This document shows, in pieces, positions 7,790-13,443 of a stretch of DNA of 14,437 nucleotides. Both the position numbers and the translations under genes were made by a program. The DNA is from Caryophanales bacterium UBA7476 (GTDB lineage Bacteria; Bacillota_I; Bacilli_A; RF39; UBA660), in assembly GCA_002477275.1 (NCBI GenBank), contig DLOU01000024.1:16635-31071 (forward strand). Direction: 5' to 3'. The number at the start of each line of letters is the position of its first letter. Position 1 is the stretch's first letter. The notes beneath the pieces are model-generated. The model had not been told where the DNA came from. It did not search any database and saw nothing but the letters and a program-made list of their open reading frames with translations.

Positions 7790-7818
7790 TTTTCATAATA
7801 TTAAAAATGATATATAAT
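7790..7818 (+). promoter_or_regulatory. Probable promoter for rnc
   Basis: A perfect TATAAT (7813-7818) with a weak TTTTCA (7790-7795) 17 bases upstream. Transcription would start almost on the ribosome site (GGTGA, 7825-7829). It is divergent from the yidD promoter in the same 109-base gap. Confidence 0.5.
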
Positions 7819-7835
7819 GTATGTGGTGATTTAAA

Positions 7836-8498
7836 GTGGATAAGTTGTTTGAAAAATTAAAAATTAAACCAAAAGATGTAAGATTATATGAAACTGCTTT
7901 TTCTCATTCTAGTTATGTTAATGAGCATAAAAGAAAAGAAGATTATGAAAGACTTGAATTTTTAGGTGATGCTGTTGTTGATTTAGTAGTTGCTGATTAC
8001 TTATATTCAAATTTACAAGAGAATGAAGGTAATATGACTAAGTTTAGAGCTAGTTACGTTTGTGAAAATGCACTTTATACTTATTCTACTGATTTAGGTC
8101 TTACAGATTATATGAAATTAGGTCATGGTGAACAAAACGAAGAAAAAAGATATACAAAGGCAATAGTTGCTGATATATTTGAAGCTTTAGTTGGTGCTAT
8201 ATATGTTGATTTGGGTTATGCAACTGCTAGAAGAGTTGTTTTAAATATTATAGTTCCATATATTGAAAAACATGCAACTTTCTTTAGTGATTATAAATCT
8301 GCACTTCAGGAAGCTGTTCAATCACATAGAAAGAGTGTTGAATATAATCTTTTAAATGAAGAAGGACCTGCTCATGATAAGACTTTTACATTTGAAGTTA
8401 GAGTAGATGGTTTTAAATTTGGTGAAGGAACTGCTAAGAGTAAAAAAGAAGCAGAACAAGTAGCTGCTAAGGCTGCACTGGACAAATTAGTTCAATAG
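7836..8498 (+). CDS. rnc: Ribonuclease III
   Basis: The 220-residue product is the usual RNase III length. The signature YERLEFLGDAVVDLVV (37-52) carries Glu41 and Asp45, and DIFEALVGAIYVD (113-125) carries Asp113 and Glu116, the Mg2+ site. TYSTDLGLTDYMKLGHGE is the usual connecting stretch. Residues 152-218 are a dsRNA-binding domain (DYKSALQEAVQ, then TFTFEVRVDG, then AKSKKEAEQVAAKAAL). It cuts double-stranded RNA in rRNA precursor processing and mRNA decay. The start is GTG 7836, chosen because GGTGA lies 6 bases upstream and residue 1 fits the family. In many Bacilli rnc precedes smc; here the next gene is RNase J2-like, which puts two RNA-processing genes in a row, each with its own promoter. 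Confidence 0.95.
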   Translation: MDKLFEKLKIKPKDVRLYETAFSHSSYVNEHKRKEDYERLEFLGDAVVDLVVADYLYSNLQENEGNMTKFRASYVCENALYTYSTDLGLTDYMKLGHGEQNEEKRYTKAIVADIFEALVGAIYVDLGYATARRVVLNIIVPYIEKHATFFSDYKSALQEAVQSHRKSVEYNLLNEEGPAHDKTFTFEVRVDGFKFGEGTAKSKKEAEQVAAKAALDKLVQ

Positions 8499-8552
8499 TG
8501 ATATAATTAGTTCTGTTATTTACTTTTAGGAATTATTTATAAAAAACTTTTT

Positions 8553-8581
8553 TTGACGGTAAAATTTAGTAAGATTGTAAT
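8553..8581 (+). promoter_or_regulatory. Promoter for the RNase J2-like gene
   Basis: TTGACG (8553-8558), a 17-base spacer and TGTAAT (8576-8581). It leaves a leader of about 70 bases, longer than most in this window. The leader ends in a small hairpin, TTCTTAA (8624-8630) with TTAAGAA (8641-8647), that touches the ribosome site AAAGGATG (8646-8653). No clear terminator separates this from rnc. Confidence 0.65.
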
Positions 8582-8658
8582 TTTCACTTTATGGAGATAT
8601 TGTCTTCTTTTTTGTGATTATAATTCTTAAAGTATAAATATTAAGAAAGGATGTAATT

Positions 8659-10311
8659 ATGAGTAAAATAAAAATATTTGGTCTAGGTGGACTAAATGAG
8701 AATGGTAAAAATTTATATGTTGTAGAAGTAGATAAAAAAATATTTGTTTTTGATGCAGGTTTAAAATATGATAATGATCATAATTTAGGTATTGATTATA
8801 TAATTCCAAATTTTGATTATTTAGTTAAAAATGCTAAAAATGTGGTGGGAATATTTTTATCACATGGTCATGACGCTAATGTTGGAGCTGTAAGTGATAT
8901 ATTAAGAGTATTACCAAATATTAAAGTATATGGTACTAAACTAACTTTAGAAATTGTTAGAAGAGATATTGGTGAAGATTATCAAAAATATAATTTAATT
9001 GAAATAAAACCACATAATAAAATAAATTTTGGTAAACTTGTAATGTTTCCAATTAGTGTAACTCATTCGATACCAGATGCACTTTTATATGTTCTTTATA
9101 CTAAAGATGGAGCTATTGTTTATACTGGTGATTATGTATTTGATTCAACTGCTACTGGTCCATATAAAACAGATATTGGTAAACTTGCGTATGTTGGTAA
9201 ACAAGGTGTTCTTTGTCTTCTTTCAGAATCATTTTATGCAGAAAGAGAAGGACATACTAGTCCTTATAATAGAGCTGGTCAATTTATTAGAGAAGTACTT
9301 GAAAAAAGTAATGATAGAGTAATTGCTACTATTTTTCCAGCGCACTTTTATAGAATGCAGGAAATAATTGATGAAGCTATAGGTACTCATCGTAAATTAA
9401 TTATAATGGGTAAACAACTTCAAGAAATATTTAGTTATGCAAGTCAAAATGGATATATTAAATTAAATAAGAATATAGTTGGTGATTTAAGTAATTTAAA
9501 TGATAAAAATGCTTTAGTTTTAATTTCTGATGAAAAAGAAAAACCATTCGCTAATCTTAGAAGAATAATTAATGGTTTTGATAAGTATATTAAGATTAAA
9601 GAATCTGATACTATTTTTATTACTGAACCTACTTATGATGGTATAGAAAAAATAACTGCAGAAATAATGGATGAAGTAGCAATGCTTGGAGCAGATGCTA
9701 TTAATTTATCTAGTAAAGATCATCTTTTACATCATGCCTCACAAGAAGATCATATGTTAATGATTAACTTAATGAATCCAAAATATTATTTTCCTGTAAA
9801 AGGTGAATATCGCTATATGCTTGCTAATGCGAAGATTGCTGATGCTGTTGGTATTCCAAAAGAAAATTTAATACTTAAACAAAATGGTGAAATTTGTGAA
9901 ATAATTAATGGTAATTTAAATACAAATTGTTTTGATAGAGTAAAAGTTGGAGAAATATCTATTGATGGTAATAATGGAGAAGATGTAGGTAATTTAGTAT
10001 TAAAGGACAGAGAGATGCTTGGAGAAAGTGGTATAGTAATTATTAGTGCTACACTTGATAAGCAAACGAAAAAATTAGTGGGAGGTCCTGAAATACTTAC
10101 TCGTGGATTTATTTTCGTTAAAGATAATCAAGAACTTTTAGAAGAAACAAGAATTATTTCAATGGAAATTATTAATGAAAATGTAAAAGATGCTGTTAAA
10201 AGAGTTGATTATAGTAAAATTAAAAATGATGTAAGAGATAAATTAGGACATTTCTTCTATGAAAAAACAGAACTTAATCCAATGATTATTACTGTTATAC
10301 AAGAAGTTTAA
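8659..10311 (+). CDS. rnjB: Ribonuclease J2-like protein with degraded active site
   Basis: The 550-residue product has full RNase J length and order: metallo-beta-lactamase part, beta-CASP domain, MBL return, C-terminal domain. It keeps GGLNENGKNLYVVE (10-23), THSIPD (His136), TGDY (Asp158), AEREGHTSP (194-201), HHASQED (358-364) and GEYR (382-385). The canonical metal motif HGHEDH reads HGHDAN (69-74), so the Asp and last His are Ala73 and Asn74. The PVHGEYR histidine is Lys381. The usual GSQGEP is SDEKEKP (290-296), and SNIHR is AHFYR (228-232). Family knowledge: Bacillus and Staphylococcus RNase J2 also has an altered HGHADA-type motif and low activity, and works mainly in complex with RNase J1. 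This is probably J2 rather than J1. ATG 8659 follows AAAGGATG. The partner rnjA is not in the window. Confidence 0.85.
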   Translation: MSKIKIFGLGGLNENGKNLYVVEVDKKIFVFDAGLKYDNDHNLGIDYIIPNFDYLVKNAKNVVGIFLSHGHDANVGAVSDILRVLPNIKVYGTKLTLEIVRRDIGEDYQKYNLIEIKPHNKINFGKLVMFPISVTHSIPDALLYVLYTKDGAIVYTGDYVFDSTATGPYKTDIGKLAYVGKQGVLCLLSESFYAEREGHTSPYNRAGQFIREVLEKSNDRVIATIFPAHFYRMQEIIDEAIGTHRKLIIMGKQLQEIFSYASQNGYIKLNKNIVGDLSNLNDKNALVLISDEKEKPFANLRRIINGFDKYIKIKESDTIFITEPTYDGIEKITAEIMDEVAMLGADAINLSSKDHLLHHASQEDHMLMINLMNPKYYFPVKGEYRYMLANAKIADAVGIPKENLILKQNGEICEIINGNLNTNCFDRVKVGEISIDGNNGEDVGNLVLKDREMLGESGIVIISATLDKQTKKLVGGPEILTRGFIFVKDNQELLEETRIISMEIINENVKDAVKRVDYSKIKNDVRDKLGHFFYEKTELNPMIITVIQEV

Positions 10312-10344
10312 AGCGTAAATTAAATGTATTTACGCTTTTTTTCT
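10310..10344 (+). terminator. Terminator after the RNase J2-like gene
   Basis: An 11-bp stem (AAAGCGTAAAT, 10310-10320, with ATTTACGCTTT, 10328-10338) has a 7-base loop and is followed by TTTTTC on the plus strand. The last codons of the convergent RodA-like gene lie inside the stem. The minus-strand U-run is poor, so use in that direction is doubtful. Confidence 0.8.
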
Positions 10345-11444
10345 TTTGATATATTTAGAATTATTCCAAGCATTATCATATAGGATAAAAGCGAGCTACC
10401 TCCATAACTTATGAACGGAAGAGTTATTCCTGTTATTGGGAGTATCCCAAGTGTCATTCCTATATTTTGAATATGTTGAAATATTAAACAGCTGCTTATA
10501 CCAATTAATATATATTTGTTTTTTAAATTAGTATTTTTTTGAGCTAGTTTTATTATGTAGATATCAAAGTAGGCTATTAAGAATATTAGAAAAATAGTAA
10601 GAATGAATCCAAAATTTGATGAATAAACAGCAAATATGAAATCTGTTGATGATTCTGGAAAGTATATAGGAGTTTTATTAAATCCATAACCAAATAATCC
10701 ACTTGAACCAATTCCTGCTATTGCATTTTCAAGCTGCATTCCAGTACCATTTTTCCATTCAAATATTCTATCAATTCTGTAAAACATTTTTGTACCAAAT
10801 AAGTTAATAAATGTTTTACTTTTAAAATAGTATATATATGTTGTTGATCCAATTAAACCTAGAGTTAATATCCCAAGTATTACAAACCATCTTAATCTTA
10901 TATTTGAAGTAATTATCATAGCAAAGTATATAATAAAATACATAATTACTGCACCTGTATCGGGTTCTAAAAAGGTTAAAATAGATGGTATAAGTGTTAC
11001 AAGAAAAGTCTTTGTTAAAAGTACAAAGTCATCCTTTAAGGTTGGTGATTTATGTTTTATATGATGTTTTTCTATTATTATTGATAGTAATAACATTAAT
11101 GATATTTTCATAAATTCACTTGGTTGAAAACTACCTATTTTAGGGATAGTAAACCAACATTTACTACCATTAATTGGTGCTGCAAAAAATAGAAGAAATA
11201 GTAATAATAAATTTCCTGTTATATAAATAATAACTCCGTATTTATAAATATTTTTATTTTCTAATTTTACTATTCCTATTACTATTATTATCCCAACAAG
11301 ATACCAGATTGTTTGCTTTATAACTAAGTTTCCTAGTGAACTAGATGTATATATTGATGCACTTTTTATACACAAAAGACTTATCATAAAGAATATAAGT
11401 ATTGGTATTAAAATATTTAGATTAAATGCTTTTCTTTTTATCAT
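10320..11444 (-). CDS. rodA: RodA/FtsW-family peptidoglycan glycosyltransferase (SEDS)
   Basis: The 374-residue polytopic protein has about ten hydrophobic segments and the SEDS landmarks in order: NGSKCWFTIPKIGSFQPSEFMKI (92-114), LEPDTGAVIMYF (159-170), QLENAIAGIGSSGLFGYGF (237-255), FPESSTDFIFAV (262-273) and NIGMTLGILPITGITLPFISYGGSSLL (327-353). SEDS proteins polymerise lipid II into glycan strands with a class B PBP. RodA acts in elongation, FtsW in division and SpoVE in sporulation. The short tail and GSxxWFxIPxxGSFQPSE favour RodA, but FtsW is possible. Asp268 in TDFIF matches the conserved essential Asp. The acidic pair that usually follows FIFAV (EExGF) is SSNFGF here. ATG 11444 has AGGAGATGA upstream. 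No clear promoter is seen in the 80-base gap to the divergent gene. Its presence implies a real cell wall. Confidence 0.88.
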   Translation of the reverse strand: MIKRKAFNLNILIPILIFFMISLLCIKSASIYTSSSLGNLVIKQTIWYLVGIIIVIGIVKLENKNIYKYGVIIYITGNLLLLFLLFFAAPINGSKCWFTIPKIGSFQPSEFMKISLMLLLSIIIEKHHIKHKSPTLKDDFVLLTKTFLVTLIPSILTFLEPDTGAVIMYFIIYFAMIITSNIRLRWFVILGILTLGLIGSTTYIYYFKSKTFINLFGTKMFYRIDRIFEWKNGTGMQLENAIAGIGSSGLFGYGFNKTPIYFPESSTDFIFAVYSSNFGFILTIFLIFLIAYFDIYIIKLAQKNTNLKNKYILIGISSCLIFQHIQNIGMTLGILPITGITLPFISYGGSSLLSYMIMLGIILNISKEKKRKYI

Positions 11445-11524
11445 ATATTCATCTCCTATAATTATTATGTAAAAATAATGAAAAAAATAATCATTAATAA
11501 CATAAAATTTATAGAGGTGAGAAA

Positions 11525-11803
11525 GTGAATAAACTACCTAAAATATTTCATAATAAAATTAATAATGATATTTCAAATAATAGAGAGTATGTTGTTGCTG
11601 TTAAAAATGATGAAAAAAGAAATATAGATTTTATAAACTCTTTATTTAGTGAAGAAGGATTTATATTTAATAAACCATTAATAATAAAAACTAATAATTA
11701 TATATTTGATACAGCAATTGTAAAAAAAGATAACAATTATATTTATACTCTTACTGATGATATAATTGATATTAATGATATAGTATCAATAGAGAGAAAA
11801 TAA
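11525..11803 (+). CDS. Small hypothetical protein
   Basis: The 92-residue product is not recognised. The start is GTG 11525, supported by AGAGGTGAG just upstream; GTG with a GGTGA site is used by neighbouring genes too. It has no signal peptide, membrane segment, cysteine or metal motif. The N-terminal half is basic and asparagine-rich (LPKIFHNKINNDISNNREYVV). The second half alternates like a small beta domain (KPLIIKTNNYIFDTAIVKKDNNYIYTLTDDIIDINDIVSIERK), which could be a small OB- or SH3-like barrel. It is divergent from the RodA-like gene and 80 bases away. Codon use and base composition match its neighbours, so it is probably a real gene. Confidence 0.65.
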   Translation: MNKLPKIFHNKINNDISNNREYVVAVKNDEKRNIDFINSLFSEEGFIFNKPLIIKTNNYIFDTAIVKKDNNYIYTLTDDIIDINDIVSIERK

Positions 11804-11832
11804 TTGATTTTTTAATTATTTTGTGGTATAAT
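11804..11832 (+). promoter_or_regulatory. Strong promoter for the structured leader
   Basis: TTGATT (11804-11809), a 17-base spacer, and TGG directly before a perfect TATAAT (11827-11832), making an extended -10. It begins directly after the stop codon of the small upstream gene. The predicted transcription start, near 11838-11840, falls just before the conserved-looking leader. Confidence 0.8.
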
Positions 11833-11837
11833 ACAAC

Positions 11838-11934
11838 TTAGAAAGGGAGTAGTTCCACTTAATAGTGCAATAACTCAACAATAATCGATATTAAAAATAA
11901 TATCTGGGTTATTTATAAAGAACAAGACTTTTAT
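11838..11934 (+). promoter_or_regulatory. yybP-ykoY-like (manganese) riboswitch aptamer
   Basis: The leader matches the yybP-ykoY layout as I know it. GGGAGTAG (11845-11852) matches the L1 motif. A small stem follows (CACT 11856-11859, AGTG 11864-11867). A second arm pairs AATAAC (11869-11874) with GTTATT (11908-11913), with an internal loop TCAACAATAATC (11875-11886) facing TGG. The arm is capped by GATATT (11887-11892) with AATATC (11899-11904). TCAACA...TCG and CTGGG fit the L3 side. AACAAGAC (11921-11928) fits the conserved 3' strand. The closing P1 stem is weak here (GAAAG with CTTTT). Known members bind Mn2+ and usually control Mn exporters (MntP, TerC-like, P-type ATPases). The gene below is instead a lipoprotein. 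Family membership is from memory of the consensus, not from a search. Confidence 0.65.
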
Positions 11935-11963
11935 ATTTAGATATAAGAGTCTTGTTATATTTT
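11922..11963 (+). terminator. Leader terminator-like hairpin, overlaps the aptamer 3' strand
   Basis: A 15-bp stem with one G-U pair (11922-11936 with 11941-11955) and a TTAG loop is followed by TATATTTTC. Its 5' arm includes ACAAGACTTTT, which the aptamer would use to close P1, so the two structures exclude each other. The U-run is imperfect. Confidence 0.7.
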
Positions 11964-11984
11964 CAGGACTCTTATAGAGGAGGG
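11943..11984 (+). promoter_or_regulatory. Alternative pairing next to the ribosome site
   Basis: ATAAGAGTC (11943-11951) is the 3' arm of the terminator but is also perfectly complementary to GACTCTTAT (11967-11975), which directly precedes GAGGAGGG (11977-11984), the ribosome site for ATG 11989. The leader can therefore swap between two hairpins. Confidence 0.6.
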
Positions 11985-11988
11985 TTTT

Positions 11989-12678
11989 ATGAAAATAAAG
12001 AATTTAAAAATATTTAAAGGAGTTAAATCTAAATTATGTGCATTATCTCTAGCAAGTACAATGCTTGCTACTGGATGTGGTTCATCTACAAGTACTGATT
12101 ATCAATTTGATTCATCTGATATAAAAGTATTTGGAGTAGGAGAACATATTATTTCTGTAGAGATAGATAATCCAACTAAAGAAAACATGCAATATGATTA
12201 TCATGAAGGGTATAAGGTAGTTGGTATTTCTACTACTTCATATGGACAATATGGAAATTATTTTGGACATGCTTGTCTATTGTTTCAAAATGAATATCCT
12301 GTTGAATGCATTCCTACAAGAAAAAATGAAAATGGAGAACTTGTTTATGGAGATTTTGGTAGCCCAATAAATTTTGTTCAATCTGAATCAAAAGAGAGTA
12401 CTTCATCAAAAGAATTTGAAGTAGGAGAACATATTATTTCTATTCCATTTGAAGACTTTGAAACTTGCGATCAATATGAATCTTATGATGGTTATGAAGT
12501 TGTAGGTATTGCAATGTCTTCTTATGGTAAATATTCTGAATATGATGGTGGAGGATGTATTCTATATGTAAATACTGAACCAGTTACCTGTGTAAAAGAA
12601 AAAGATGAAAATGGTAATGTTTCTTATCCATCAATCGGAATTGTAGTAGAAAAAGATAAAGTAAAAACTAAAGAATAA
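11989..12678 (+). CDS. Lipoprotein with two tandem GEHIIS/EGYxVVGI domains
   Basis: The 229-residue product has a basic N-region, a hydrophobic stretch and lipobox LATGC (Cys30), so it is predicted to be anchored outside the membrane. After a short serine/threonine linker come two copies of a domain of about 75-80 residues. Copy 1 (about 48-127) reads VGEHIISV...YHEGYKVVGISTTSYGQYGNY...CLLFQNEYPVECI. Copy 2 (about 143-217) reads VGEHIISI...YDGYEVVGIAMSSYGKYSEY...CILYVNTEPVTCV. Each copy has one matched cysteine pair (96/107 and 190/201), likely a disulfide on neighbouring strands. I know of similar hypothetical proteins in gut Firmicutes but no function. ATG 11989 follows GAGGAGGG. Expression is probably set by the riboswitch-like leader, so the role may be linked to manganese or another metal stress; that is inference. 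Confidence 0.85.
   Translation: MKIKNLKIFKGVKSKLCALSLASTMLATGCGSSTSTDYQFDSSDIKVFGVGEHIISVEIDNPTKENMQYDYHEGYKVVGISTTSYGQYGNYFGHACLLFQNEYPVECIPTRKNENGELVYGDFGSPINFVQSESKESTSSKEFEVGEHIISIPFEDFETCDQYESYDGYEVVGIAMSSYGKYSEYDGGGCILYVNTEPVTCVKEKDENGNVSYPSIGIVVEKDKVKTKE
12135..12156 (+). repeat. 22-bp exact direct repeat, copy 1
   Basis: An identical 22-base stretch recurs at 12420-12441, 285 bases away and in the same frame. It encodes the VGEHIIS core of each tandem domain. The identity at DNA level suggests a fairly recent duplication, selection or gene conversion. Confidence 0.85.
12420..12441 (+). repeat. 22-bp exact direct repeat, copy 2
   Basis: Second copy of the repeat at 12135-12156. Recombination between the two would delete 285 bases (95 codons) in frame and leave a one-domain lipoprotein. 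Confidence 0.85.
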
Positions 12679-12695
12679 TTCTTTAGTTTTTCTTA
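12663..12695 (+). terminator. Terminator after the tandem-domain lipoprotein
   Basis: A 13-bp stem (AAAAACTAAAGAA, 12663-12675, with TTCTTTAGTTTTT, 12679-12691) has the TAA stop codon as its 3-base loop. The last codons are part of the terminator. Confidence 0.85.
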
Positions 12696-12697
12696 TC

Positions 12698-12726
12698 TTG
12701 CTTAATTATATCTATTGTTTTATAAT
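12698..12726 (+). promoter_or_regulatory. Promoter for the DUF805 gene
   Basis: TTGCTT (12698-12703), a 17-base spacer and a perfect TATAAT (12721-12726). Transcription would start at about 12733, right on the ribosome site. Confidence 0.65.
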
Positions 12727-12747
12727 TATGTTAGAGGAGGAGTAATG

Positions 12748-13101
12748 ATGATTGAAGCTTATAAGAAATTCTGGTTAAACTATACTAATTTTAGTGGACG
12801 TAGTACTAGAAGTGATTATTGGTGGGTTATTTTATGTAATTTCTTAATTGGATTCATTATTGGTTTTATATGTGGATTATTACAATTAGATCAAACTGTT
12901 TCATTAGCTATTTCAAGCATTTATTCACTTGCTGCACTAATACCAGGAATAGCACTTGTTATTAGAAGATTACATGATATTAACAAATCAGGATGGTATT
13001 ATTTTATGGCATTAATACCACTTGCAGGACCAATTATTTTTCTTGTTTATATGTTAACTGATAGTGTTAATGAAAACAATCAATATGGTGAAAGAGCTTA
13101 A
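12748..13101 (+). CDS. DUF805 family membrane protein
   Basis: The start is taken as ATG 12748, 7 bases after GAGGAGG (12734-12740). ATG 12745 is a close alternative, and a TTG at 12715 upstream of the ribosome site is rejected. The 117 residues match DUF805 along the whole length: YKKFWLNYTNFSGRSTRSDYWW (5-26), about four hydrophobic segments, the loop RRLHDINKSGWYYF (73-86), IPLAGPIIFLVYML (90-103) and the ending DSVNENNQYGE (105-115). DUF805 proteins are small integral inner-membrane proteins of unknown function, related in pattern to YhaH/YhaI. It has its own promoter and terminator. It is not co-transcribed with the redox genes downstream unless there is readthrough. Confidence 0.9.
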   Translation: MIEAYKKFWLNYTNFSGRSTRSDYWWVILCNFLIGFIIGFICGLLQLDQTVSLAISSIYSLAALIPGIALVIRRLHDINKSGWYYFMALIPLAGPIIFLVYMLTDSVNENNQYGERA

Positions 13102-13118
13102 TAGCTCTTTTTTCTTTT
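13091..13118 (+). terminator. Terminator after the DUF805 gene
   Basis: An 8-bp stem (AAAGAGCT, 13091-13098, with AGCTCTTT, 13103-13110) has a TAAT loop containing the stop codon and is followed by TTTCTTTT. Confidence 0.8.
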
Positions 13119-13127
13119 CTTATTAAG

Positions 13128-13156
13128 TTGATTAAAATAATTAAAAATGTTAGAAT
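13128..13156 (+). promoter_or_regulatory. Promoter for the thioredoxin-like/CcdA-like pair
   Basis: TTGATT (13128-13133), a 17-base spacer, and TAGAAT (13151-13156) preceded by TGT, an extended -10. The predicted start near 13163 is just upstream of GGTGA (13168-13172). This supports the GTG 13178 start and excludes ATG 13166 as the main start. Confidence 0.65.
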
Positions 13157-13177
13157 TAAAATTGGATGGTGAAAGTT

Positions 13178-13441
13178 GTGAATAAGGAATTATTAGTAAT
13201 AAGTGCAGTTTGGTGTACATCTTGTTTGGTATTAAATAAGCATTTAAATAAAATAGAAAAAGATTTTAATATTAAAATATCAAAACTTGATTTTGATCTT
13301 GATGAAGAAGAAGTATCAAAATATAATGTTGGAGAAAAACTTCCTGTTTTAATACTTTTAGATAAAGAAGGAAATGAAATAAATAGAACTATTGGAGAAA
13401 AAAATTATAATGATATAGTTTTATTTATTAAGGAGAATTAA
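13178..13441 (+). CDS. Small thioredoxin-like protein
   Basis: The start chosen is GTG 13178 because GGTGA lies 5 bases upstream. An in-frame ATG at 13166 has no ribosome site. The 87 residues form a minimal thioredoxin fold: strand LLVISAVWC, active site WCTSC (Cys13 and Cys16), helix VLNKHLNKIEKDF, strand ISKLDFDLD, then KLPVLILLD with the conserved cis-proline, DKEGNEINRTIGEKN, and a last helix. There is no signal peptide, so it is probably cytoplasmic and could be an electron donor or acceptor. The next gene begins 2 bases after its stop and its ribosome site AGGAG lies inside this gene, so the two are an operon. The following gene encodes a thiol-carrying membrane protein, which suggests this protein reduces it, as thioredoxin does for CcdA/DsbD. 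That role is inferred from context. Confidence 0.85.
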   Translation: MNKELLVISAVWCTSCLVLNKHLNKIEKDFNIKISKLDFDLDEEEVSKYNVGEKLPVLILLDKEGNEINRTIGEKNYNDIVLFIKEN

Positions 13442-13443
13442 TT

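Noticed and set aside
8499..8552. Terminator between rnc and the RNase J2-like gene
   Set aside because: AAAAAACTTTTTTT near 8541-8554 could pair only with an impossible one-base loop, and no other stem is seen.
8591..8617. Eight-codon upstream frame (ATG to TGA) in the RNase J2-like leader
   Set aside because: No ribosome site and no recognisable leader-peptide composition; in such AT-rich DNA it is expected by chance.
9077..9322. Plus-strand open frame of 81 codons inside the RNase J2-like gene
   Set aside because: It is an alternative frame of a conserved coding region; its hydrophobic, Met/Leu-rich translation is typical of a shadow frame.
12715..12717. TTG start for the DUF805 protein
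   Set aside because: It lies upstream of the GAGGAGG ribosome site and overlaps the promoter -10 region. ATG 12748 fits the family N-terminus.
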